Positions 1 through 5,094 of a DNA stretch of 5,871 nucleotides are shown one piece after another. This stretch comes from Paraneptunicella sp964228975 (GTDB taxonomy: Bacteria; Pseudomonadota; Gammaproteobacteria; Enterobacterales; Alteromonadaceae). Numbering within the stretch: position 1 is the stretch's first letter; every line of letters starts with the position of its first letter. Under the pieces are notes generated by a model that was not told the DNA's origin, did not search any database, and saw only the letters and a list, made by a program, of their open reading frames with translations. The translations under genes and the position numbers were made by a program. Location of the stretch: positions 1 through 5,871 of the forward strand of contig CAXRCC010000029.1 of NCBI GenBank assembly GCA_964228975.1, given 5' to 3'.

Positions 1-126
1 GTTAACAATCCAAATGTTAAAGAAGTCTTTGCTGTTTCCGTGAAACGTTAACGCTTGGTATTGTGGTTCGGCGGTAGCAACGTCTGATGCAGGTGCTTGT
101 GGCTCTGGCGAGTGTTGGTTTTCCAT
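1..126 (-). CDS. DUF898 (YjgN-like) membrane protein, N-terminal fragment
   Basis: Reading leftwards from an ATG at 126-124 gives 42 codons without a stop before the window edge, so only the N-terminus is present. The first ~24 residues are a polar, Glu/Gln/Pro/Ala-rich tail. They are followed by ALTFHGNSKDFFNIWIVN, which fits the start of the DUF898/YjgN family, where a 'F.G...eyF.IWivN' segment leads into the first transmembrane helix. The helices would lie beyond the edge. An AGAGGA ribosome binding site (minus strand, about 132-137) sits 5-6 nt before the ATG and supports this start. The family is a poly-helical inner-membrane protein of unknown function. It is co-directional with the LysR gene but 272 nt away and probably separately transcribed. 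The assignment rests on a short motif; the reading frame and start are firmer than the family name. Confidence 0.7.
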   Translation of the reverse strand, partial: MENQHSPEPQAPASDVATAEPQYQALTFHGNSKDFFNIWIVN

Positions 127-228
127 TGTTTTCCTCTTTAGCCCTTGTAGCGAAATACAGCTACTTTGGCGGTATTTGTACTTATTCTTTCCATATCTTG
201 TTGTTTTATGGCTAAAACAACTGGTGGA

Positions 229-256
229 AGTATAGACAAATCACGGGATAAAACAA
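229..256 (-). promoter_or_regulatory. Candidate promoter of the DUF898 gene
   Basis: On the minus strand, a TTGTTT -35-like hexamer (251-256) is separated by 16 nt from TATACT (229-234), which matches the sigma70 -10 consensus at five of six positions. The bases just upstream of the -10 are TGTC, giving the C at -13 and upstream TG favoured by sigma-S promoters. Transcription would start near 222 and leave a leader of about 95 nt before the ATG at 126. No other reading was found for the 127-398 gap, apart from the weak terminator of the LysR gene at its right end. Confidence 0.45.
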
Positions 257-379
257 TGTCTAATCTGTGAAAGTCAGTTTGGCTAAATAGCCTGTCGTCA
301 GTGAGTGTGAATTTTCCCGAGAGTCGAGTGAAAAATGCGGAGCAAGGGCGCGCCAACATTGAATACGTGGTTGGCGCAA

Positions 380-407
380 AAGAAAAATAGTAAAGGCGTT
401 ATGCCTT
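380..407 (-). terminator. Weak intrinsic terminator candidate of the LysR gene
   Basis: On the minus strand, AAGGC-ATAAC-GCCTT forms a 5-bp stem with a 5-nt loop (393-407). It overlaps the TAA stop codon of the LysR gene (399-401). A T-rich tract, TACTATTTTTCTTTT, follows. The position and T-tract are right for rho-independent termination, but the stem is short, so it may be inefficient. Confidence 0.4.
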
Positions 408-1235
408 AAAAGATTGTTTTTCTAAAATGTTGATGAAGGAGTTTACGAAGTCTGATTGTTCTTTATATGCCAACCCAATGTGTCGGCTTAACTCAACATT
501 TTCGATATAGCGGAACGCGAGTTCTTCACTGGCACTGATTTCACTGTAATCGGGAATCAGCGCGCAACCCACGCCTGCTTTTACCAATCCCACGGCGTAT
601 TCCACGGTTTGAATTTTAGCGCGAACATCCATCATGACACCGGCTTCTGCTAATTTATCGCGCAATTTATCCCACGCTTCACAGGGGGTACGTTGAATGA
701 AGGCAACGTCTTTTAAATCTGACAAGGTAATTTCTTTTTGTAAACTCAAAGGGTGGTTTACAGGAATGGTTAGGCTAAAACGCTCTTGCCACATCGACAC
801 CCATTGTTCTTTGTCGTTTAGTTCGGATTTATTAATAATCCGTGCGTCGCATTCGTCCTCTGTGGGAACAAGCGTAAGTTCCATATTCTTGTTAGCAGAG
901 GTGAATTGTTTTAATAAGTGGCTCATACGCGCGACACCCAATCCTCTAGCGAGTCCAAGGCGAAAGGGCTCTTTTGATCCGGTGTGTTTGAACATGTCCT
1001 TTATGGCGTTAGCTTGCCCGAGTAATTGTTTAGCAACAGGATAAAGTTGTTGCCCTGCTTCGGTGGCAATGACGCCGCGAGCGTGGCGTTTAAATAGCTG
1101 TTTACCAAGGGAGGTTTCAAGTTGTTGAAGTGAAGAGGATATTGAAGGCTGAGCGATAAAGCATGCTTTCGATGCCGCGCTGATACTACCGGTTTCAAAT
1201 ACTGCAGTGAAATATCTTAATGCCCGTAAATCCAT
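399..1235 (-). CDS. LysR-type transcriptional regulator
   Basis: A 278-residue protein with the LysR layout. Residues 1-60 are the winged helix-turn-helix, with the typical FxxVxExGSISAASKACFIAQPSISSSL recognition region split here as 'AVFETGSISAASKA' and 'AQPSISSSLQQLE', then 'LGKQLFKR' and 'ATEAGQQLYP'. A linker helix runs to about 85, and an effector-binding domain spans roughly 90-275, including 'VNHPLS' and 'VKAGVGCALIPDY', the usual GxGxALxP segment. It is somewhat shorter than the common ~300 residues; the first half of the effector domain looks compact. The ATG at 1235 gives the standard 'MDLRALRYF' LysR start and has an AAAGAGA ribosome binding site ~9 nt upstream. It is divergent from gcdH across a 261-nt gap, the classic arrangement for a LysR regulator controlling its neighbour, so it probably controls the gcdH-E1-AT set in response to a pathway acyl or oxo-acid effector (inference). 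The effector cannot be told from sequence. Confidence 0.93.
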   Translation of the reverse strand: MDLRALRYFTAVFETGSISAASKACFIAQPSISSSLQQLETSLGKQLFKRHARGVIATEAGQQLYPVAKQLLGQANAIKDMFKHTGSKEPFRLGLARGLGVARMSHLLKQFTSANKNMELTLVPTEDECDARIINKSELNDKEQWVSMWQERFSLTIPVNHPLSLQKEITLSDLKDVAFIQRTPCEAWDKLRDKLAEAGVMMDVRAKIQTVEYAVGLVKAGVGCALIPDYSEISASEELAFRYIENVELSRHIGLAYKEQSDFVNSFINILEKQSFKA

Positions 1236-1314
1236 GATTCGCGATCTCTTTCAGGTTTGATTTCTTTTGCATTTGGCACTTTGAATTAACCTATGCCCTG
1301 TTCAGTACTGCTTA

Positions 1315-1331
1315 CCTTTTGATCTAAAAGG
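1315..1331. promoter_or_regulatory. Candidate LysR operator (dyad with T-N11-A)
   Basis: CCTTTTGATCTAAAAGG is an inverted repeat with perfect 6-bp arms and a 5-nt centre. The T at 1317 and A at 1329 are placed symmetrically as T-N11-A, the hallmark of LysR-type recognition sites. It lies 80 nt upstream of the regulator start and about 80 nt upstream of the best -10 for gcdH, so it could serve autoregulation and activation. Its centre falls near -100 relative to the inferred gcdH transcript start, further than the usual -65, which lowers confidence. Confidence 0.4.
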
Positions 1332-1340
1332 CGACCGCTA

Positions 1341-1356
1341 CTGTACAGGATTACAG
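1341..1356. promoter_or_regulatory. Second dyad in the divergent control region
   Basis: CTGTACAGGATTACAG contains CTGTA-N6-TACAG, a perfect 5-bp inverted repeat, and also the 8-bp palindrome CTGTACAG. Its centre is about 74 nt upstream of the inferred gcdH transcript start, where a regulator would commonly bind. It does not show T-N11-A spacing, so it may belong to another regulator or be chance. Confidence 0.25.
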
Positions 1357-1385
1357 CGATGCTCGTAAACCATTTCATTGAAAAA

Positions 1386-1416
1386 ATATACTCCGCATAT
1401 AGGGGTTGTCTATACT
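1386..1416 (+). promoter_or_regulatory. Candidate gcdH operon promoter with LysR activation site
   Basis: TATACT at 1411-1416 is a strong -10 (five of six to consensus), preceded by TGTC as in sigma-S-type promoters. No good -35 hexamer lies 16-18 nt upstream. That position is instead occupied by ATATACTCCGCATAT (1386-1400), an imperfect dyad (ATAT-N7-ATAT) with T-N11-A spacing. A poor -35 overlapped by a LysR-type activation site is the expected picture of an activator-dependent promoter. Transcription would start near 1423, giving a leader of about 74 nt. An alternative is TTGTCT (1406-1411) with TAATAT (1430-1435) at 18-nt spacing. Confidence 0.4.
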
Positions 1417-1440
1417 AAATAAAGATTTTTAATATTTTTT

Positions 1441-1453
1441 ATTGATGTTCAAT
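1441..1453. repeat. Short palindrome in the gcdH leader
   Basis: ATTGATGTTCAAT is a perfect 5-bp inverted repeat around TGT, 44 nt before the gcdH ATG and downstream of the inferred transcript start. It could be an operator for a repressor. In a T/A-rich stretch (1417-1453) a dyad of this size can also arise by chance. Confidence 0.25.
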
Positions 1454-1496
1454 CGGCATATTATTCGACCGTTACAAACGAAAGGTAAAATAAAAA

Positions 1497-2678
1497 ATGG
1501 CTAGTAATCGTCCAGAATTCAATTGGCAAGATCCCCTTTTATTAGATTCTGTTTTATCTGAAGAAGAACGTATTATTCGAGACAGTGCGCATCAATACTG
1601 TCAAGAACAGCTTTTTCCTCGCGTCCTTGATGCAAACCGCAATGAAGTATTCCACCGTGAAATCATGAACGAACTGGGTGAGCTAGGCTTGCTTGGGTGT
1701 ACGCTGCCGGAAAAATACGGCTGTGCTGGTGTGAATCACGTTGCTTACGGTTTGATTGCTCGTGAAGTTGAGCGTGTAGATTCAGGTTACCGTAGCGCCA
1801 TGAGCGTACAGTCTTCTTTGGTTATGCATCCGATTTACGAATACGGCAGCGAAGAACAACGTAACAAGTACCTGCCTAAATTAGCATCGGGCGAATGGGT
1901 GGGGTGTTTTGGTTTAACCGAACCGAATTCAGGCTCTGATCCTGCTAGCATGAGTACGCGTGCTGAGAAAGTTGACGGCGGTTACCGCGTCACGGGCAAC
2001 AAGATGTGGATCACGAATTCACCCATCGCAGATGTGTTTGTTGTTTGGGGCAAGCTAGACGGCAAAGTGCGCGGCTTCGTGCTGGAAAAAGGCATGGAAG
2101 GACTAAGCGCACCTAAAATCGAAGGTAAATTCTCACTTCGTGCGTCAATCACGGGTGAAATCGTGATGGATAACGTCTTCGTTCCAGAAGAGAACTTACT
2201 GCCTAACGTTGAAGGCATTAAAGGCCCGTTTGGTTGCTTGAATAAAGCGCGTTATGGCATTGGTTGGGGCGCACTCGGCGCGGCAGAATTCTGCTGGCAT
2301 GCGGCGCGTCAGTACACGTTAGATCGTGAGCAATTTGGTCGTCCTTTAGCGGCAACGCAGCTTATTCAGAAGAAGTTGGCCGACATGCAAACGGAAATTA
2401 CGATTGGTCTATTCTCGTGTTTGCAAGCGGGCCGTTTGATGGATGAAGGCAAATTAGCACCGGAAGCCATTTCTATTATTAAACGCAATTCTTGTGGCAA
2501 AGCGCTCGATATTGCTCGCATCGCACGTGATATGCACGGCGGTAACGGTATCGCGGATGAATTCCATGTTATCCGCCACGTAATGAACCTTGAAGCCGTA
2601 AATACCTATGAAGGGACGCATGATGTTCATGCGCTTATTCTAGGTCGAGCACAAACTGGCCTTCAGGCTTTTGCGTAA
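1497..2678 (+). CDS. gcdH: Glutaryl-CoA dehydrogenase
   Basis: A 393-residue acyl-CoA dehydrogenase of the glutaryl-CoA type, which oxidises and decarboxylates glutaryl-CoA to crotonyl-CoA and CO2 using FAD and passes electrons to ETF in the cytoplasm. It ends lysine, hydroxylysine, tryptophan and glutarate breakdown. The all-alpha N-domain spans ~15-130 and contains 'VDSGYRSAMSVQSS', whose Arg99-Ser100 match the Arg94-Ser95 pair that holds the glutaryl carboxylate in the human enzyme. The middle beta domain carries 'GCFGLTEPNSGSD' (136-148) and 'WITNS' (171-175), which contact FAD and substrate. The C-domain has 'DREQFGRPL' (276-284), 'MHGGNGI' (346-352) and 'NTYEGTHD' (369-376), with Glu372 as the catalytic base. 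All checked residues are intact, including Tyr371 and Thr173, so the decarboxylating reaction is expected. The ATG at 1497 follows an AAAGG site about 11 nt upstream and gives the usual 'FNWQDPLLL' N-terminus. It is the first gene of the rightward set. Confidence 0.96.
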   Translation: MASNRPEFNWQDPLLLDSVLSEEERIIRDSAHQYCQEQLFPRVLDANRNEVFHREIMNELGELGLLGCTLPEKYGCAGVNHVAYGLIAREVERVDSGYRSAMSVQSSLVMHPIYEYGSEEQRNKYLPKLASGEWVGCFGLTEPNSGSDPASMSTRAEKVDGGYRVTGNKMWITNSPIADVFVVWGKLDGKVRGFVLEKGMEGLSAPKIEGKFSLRASITGEIVMDNVFVPEENLLPNVEGIKGPFGCLNKARYGIGWGALGAAEFCWHAARQYTLDREQFGRPLAATQLIQKKLADMQTEITIGLFSCLQAGRLMDEGKLAPEAISIIKRNSCGKALDIARIARDMHGGNGIADEFHVIRHVMNLEAVNTYEGTHDVHALILGRAQTGLQAFA

Positions 2679-2692
2679 GCGTTTTTGCGCTT
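2677..2692 (+). other. Small hairpin at the gcdH stop codon
   Basis: AAGCG-TTTTTG-CGCTT forms a 5-bp stem starting in the TAA stop codon of gcdH. No T-tract follows, so it is not a convincing intrinsic terminator. It could slow ribosomes or protect the 3' end, or it may be chance. Confidence 0.2.
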
Positions 2693-2709
2693 CAATAGCC
2701 TCTTAAAAT

Positions 2710-2798
2710 TCGTCTAGCGAATTCTTGTTGTTTGAGTGGGATTCGCTCTAGACGAGAGCGACAGTACCTTCCCTTTCGAGCGAGCCTTGAAGGGGAAG
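2710..2798 (+). promoter_or_regulatory. Structured leader before the E1 gene (three hairpins, two exclusive)
   Basis: The 142-nt gap between gcdH and E1 is unusually structured. Hairpin A pairs TCGTCTAG+CGAAT (2710-2722) with ATTCG+CTAGACGA (2741-2745 and 2748-2755): 13 bp with a 2-nt bulge and 18-nt loop. Hairpin B pairs TCGCTCT (2743-2749) with AGAGCGA (2755-2761), 7 bp with a 5-nt loop, and uses the same bases as the right arm of A, so A and B cannot coexist. Hairpin C pairs CTTCCCTTTC (2768-2777) with GAAGGGGAAG (2789-2798), 10 bp with one G-T wobble and 11-nt loop. TCGCTC (2743-2748) could also pair with GAGCGA in the loop of C (2778-2783). None is followed by a T-tract, so simple termination is unlikely; RNA processing, differential stability or control of E1 translation are more plausible. 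No convincing promoter was found in the gap: TAAAAT (2704-2709) has no -35 at proper spacing. Confidence 0.5.
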
Positions 2799-2820
2799 CA
2801 AACAATAAGAAGAACTGGAT

Positions 2821-5094
2821 ATGAAAGACAGCAACACACGTATCGACGAGCAGTTTGTCTCGTCCGTGCTTTCTGGTGATCTCCCCGCGATAGACAGTCT
2901 ACTCACACCGCGCGATGCAGGATTAAGCCCCGCCGAGCTGGTGGATCTTTTCGAAACACAAGTCATGAGCCGCCACTTGGATTTGCAAAGCCGATTAATG
3001 CAGAAAAAAGGGCAGAGCTTTTATACCATTGGTAGCGCAGGACATGAAGGTAACGCCGCGTACGCCAAAGCCTTCCGCCATGACGATATGGCATTTTTAC
3101 ATTACCGAAGCGGCGCGTTTGTGATTCAACGCAGCAAGCAAGTGCCAGGGCAAACACCGTTGTACGATATGCTGCTCTCTTTTGCGGCTTCATCTGAAGA
3201 CCCTGTCTCGGGTGGTCGTCACAAGGTATTGGGTAGCAAAGATTTATTCATCCCTCCGCAAACCAGCACCATTGCTTCTCATTTACCTAAAGCAATGGGC
3301 GCGGCGTACAGTGTGGGGCTTGCCAATAAACTGGATGCGAATCCGGTATTGCAAGATGATGCCGTTATTGTGTGTAATTTTGGGGATGCATCGGCAAACC
3401 ATTCTACTGCACAGGGCGCAATAAACGCAGCAGCTTGGGCGTCCTACCAATCCTCGCCAATGCCTATTGTGTTTATTTGTGAAGACAACGGCATTGGTAT
3501 TTCCACCCCCACGCCGAGCGGTTGGATTAAAGCGAACTTCGAAAATAAACCCGGCCTTAAATACATGAGCTGTAATGGCTTAGATGTGCTTGATACATAT
3601 AAAACAGCGCAAGAAGCCGTGGCGTATTCTCGTCGTACGAGAAAGCCCGTATTTTTGCATTTCCACACGGTGCGCTTATTGGGGCATGCCGGGTCTGATT
3701 CTGAGTTTGTGTATCGCGACATGGAAACCATCTCAGCGATCGAAAAGAAAGATCCCTTACTGCATACCGCAGGTATTTTGCTCGATAACGAGATTTTAAC
3801 ACCGCAGCAAGTTGTTGATATTTATCAAGGCGTGAAAACCAAAGTGGCACGTATTGCCGATTACGCAGGGCAAAGACCGCGACTTGAACATGCCGACCAA
3901 GTGCTAGAAAGCTTGGTGCCTGAAAAGCACGATCCAAACTTACCCGAACCAGCTCAGCCGATTGACCGTGCTGAACTGTTTAAACACGAAAAGCACAATC
4001 TTGCAAAACCACAGCATTTAGCCAAGCTCATCAACTGGACATTAATGGACGTGATGGCGTCCAACGGCAATGTGGTGATGTGCGGCGAAGACATTGGTCG
4101 TAAAGGTGGCGTGTATAACGTGACCAGCCGTTTGATTGAGAAGTTTGGTAGTCCGCGTGTGATCAATACCTTGCTGGACGAGCAATCCATCCTTGGTTTA
4201 GCCATTGGCCTGGCACACAACGGCTTATTGCCCATTCCAGAAATTCAATTCCTTGCGTATGTGCACAACGCAGAAGATCAGATCCGTGGTGAAGCGGCAA
4301 CGCTATCTTTCTTCTCTCGTGGGCAGTACACCAACCCGATGGTTATTCGCATCGCCGGGTTGGCTTATCAAAAAGGGTTTGGTGGGCACTTCCATAACGA
4401 CAATTCTTTTGCTGTGTTCCGTGATATTCCAGGTGTGATTGTGGCCAATCCTTCAAATGGCGCAGATGCGGTTGAAATGCTACGAGAATGTGTTCGTTTA
4501 GCACAAGAAGAGCAGCGAGTTGTCGTATTCCTAGAGCCTATCGCTTTGTACATGACAAAAGATTTGCACGAAGCTGGCGATGGACTTTGGACTTTCCCCT
4601 ATGTTGAGCCAGAAAAAGCAGAGCCAATTAAGCTAGGCGATATAGGCCAATATGGAGAAGGTCAGGATCTGGCAATTGTGACCTATGGCAACGGCTATTA
4701 CTTGTCGCGACAGGCTGAAAAACGCTTAGCCGAGCAGGGCATTAATGCTCGCGTTATCGACCTGCGCTGGCTTGCGCCATTAAACGAAAGCGCGATTGTG
4801 GACGCCGTGAAAGATTGCGATCACATTCTTGTGGTTGATGAGTGCCGTAAAACGGGTTCTATCAGTGAAGCTATTCTTGCCGCCTTCGTTGAAAATGCCG
4901 CGCAGCTAAACGCACAGCCGAGCATGATTAAACGCATTTGTGCTGAAGATTCGTTCATTCCGCTTGGCTCTGCTTCGTATACGGTGTTGCCATCACAAGA
5001 TAGCATTTACGAATTTGCACTGGACTTAGTCAAAGGTAAAACAGCCACGCATGTGGAAAGGGTTGAGCCGTCACAGGAGGCGGAAAATGTCTAA
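2821..5094 (+). CDS. 2-oxo acid dehydrogenase E1, fused alpha-beta subunits (ThDP-dependent)
   Basis: A 757-residue E1 that decarboxylates a 2-oxo acid on thiamine diphosphate and hands the acyl group to the lipoyl arm of an E2. Alpha and beta subunits, separate in most branched-chain and pyruvate E1s of this type, form one chain. The alpha half (~40-365) has 'SAGHEGNAA' (72-80), 'HYRSGAF' (94-100), the ThDP/Mg motif from Gly188-Asp189 to Asp222-Asn223 ('FGDASANHS' then 'EDNGIGIS'), and 'GHAGSD' (288-293), matching the phosphorylation-loop histidine region. A Pro/charged linker spans ~366-395. The beta half (~396-740) has 'GEDIGRKGGVYNVT' (422-435), 'LLDEQSILG' with the ThDP-activating Glu454, 'GGHFHNDNS' with His525 in the place of the E1-beta active-site histidine, and the C-terminal transketolase-type domain from ~615. 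Closest type is the branched-chain E1 group; GDAS and EDN replace the common GDG and NN. The ATG at 2821 has only a weak AAGAAGAA site. Substrate unknown: 2-oxoadipate or a branched 2-oxo acid are candidates. No E2 or E3 lies in the window. Confidence 0.92.
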   Translation: MKDSNTRIDEQFVSSVLSGDLPAIDSLLTPRDAGLSPAELVDLFETQVMSRHLDLQSRLMQKKGQSFYTIGSAGHEGNAAYAKAFRHDDMAFLHYRSGAFVIQRSKQVPGQTPLYDMLLSFAASSEDPVSGGRHKVLGSKDLFIPPQTSTIASHLPKAMGAAYSVGLANKLDANPVLQDDAVIVCNFGDASANHSTAQGAINAAAWASYQSSPMPIVFICEDNGIGISTPTPSGWIKANFENKPGLKYMSCNGLDVLDTYKTAQEAVAYSRRTRKPVFLHFHTVRLLGHAGSDSEFVYRDMETISAIEKKDPLLHTAGILLDNEILTPQQVVDIYQGVKTKVARIADYAGQRPRLEHADQVLESLVPEKHDPNLPEPAQPIDRAELFKHEKHNLAKPQHLAKLINWTLMDVMASNGNVVMCGEDIGRKGGVYNVTSRLIEKFGSPRVINTLLDEQSILGLAIGLAHNGLLPIPEIQFLAYVHNAEDQIRGEAATLSFFSRGQYTNPMVIRIAGLAYQKGFGGHFHNDNSFAVFRDIPGVIVANPSNGADAVEMLRECVRLAQEEQRVVVFLEPIALYMTKDLHEAGDGLWTFPYVEPEKAEPIKLGDIGQYGEGQDLAIVTYGNGYYLSRQAEKRLAEQGINARVIDLRWLAPLNESAIVDAVKDCDHILVVDECRKTGSISEAILAAFVENAAQLNAQPSMIKRICAEDSFIPLGSASYTVLPSQDSIYEFALDLVKGKTATHVERVEPSQEAENV
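5075..5080 (+). promoter_or_regulatory. Strong ribosome binding site inside the E1 3' end
   Basis: AGGAGG lies 6 nt before the ATG at 5087, within the last codons of the E1 gene. It fixes the acyltransferase start and, with the 8-nt overlap, points to coupled translation of the two genes. It is much stronger than the sites of gcdH and E1. Confidence 0.85.

Noticed and set aside
138..359. 73-codon minus-strand reading frame between the DUF898 and LysR genes
   Set aside because: No recognisable domain and composition unlike a protein family. It covers the promoter candidate of the DUF898 gene and ends against that gene's ribosome binding site; most likely non-coding.
697..1044. 115-codon plus-strand reading frame antisense to the LysR gene
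   Set aside because: Lies wholly within the well-supported LysR gene, with no family match and no ribosome binding context; a shadow frame.
1417..1440. A/T-rich tract after the gcdH -10 as an intrinsic terminator of an upstream transcript
   Set aside because: No GC-rich stem precedes the T-tract, and no rightward gene lies upstream of it. It is better seen as leader and promoter sequence.
2768..2798. Hairpin C as an intrinsic terminator between gcdH and E1
   Set aside because: The stem is good but is followed by CAAACAATAAG rather than a T-tract on the plus strand, and there is no T-tract on the other strand either.
2748..2966. Minus-strand reading frame across the gcdH-E1 leader
   Set aside because: Its Ser-rich product resembles no family, and half of it is antisense to the E1 start. 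The leader is better explained by its hairpins.
3557..3937. 126-codon minus-strand reading frame inside the E1 gene
   Set aside because: Fully contained in the E1 coding sequence whose frame shows continuous motif conservation; no domain features in the antisense product.
3916..4006. A frameshift or separate beta-subunit start at the alpha-beta junction of E1
   Set aside because: The frame is continuous through the linker, with no stop codon and no ribosome binding site before a Met codon at the beta start; the fusion appears genuine.
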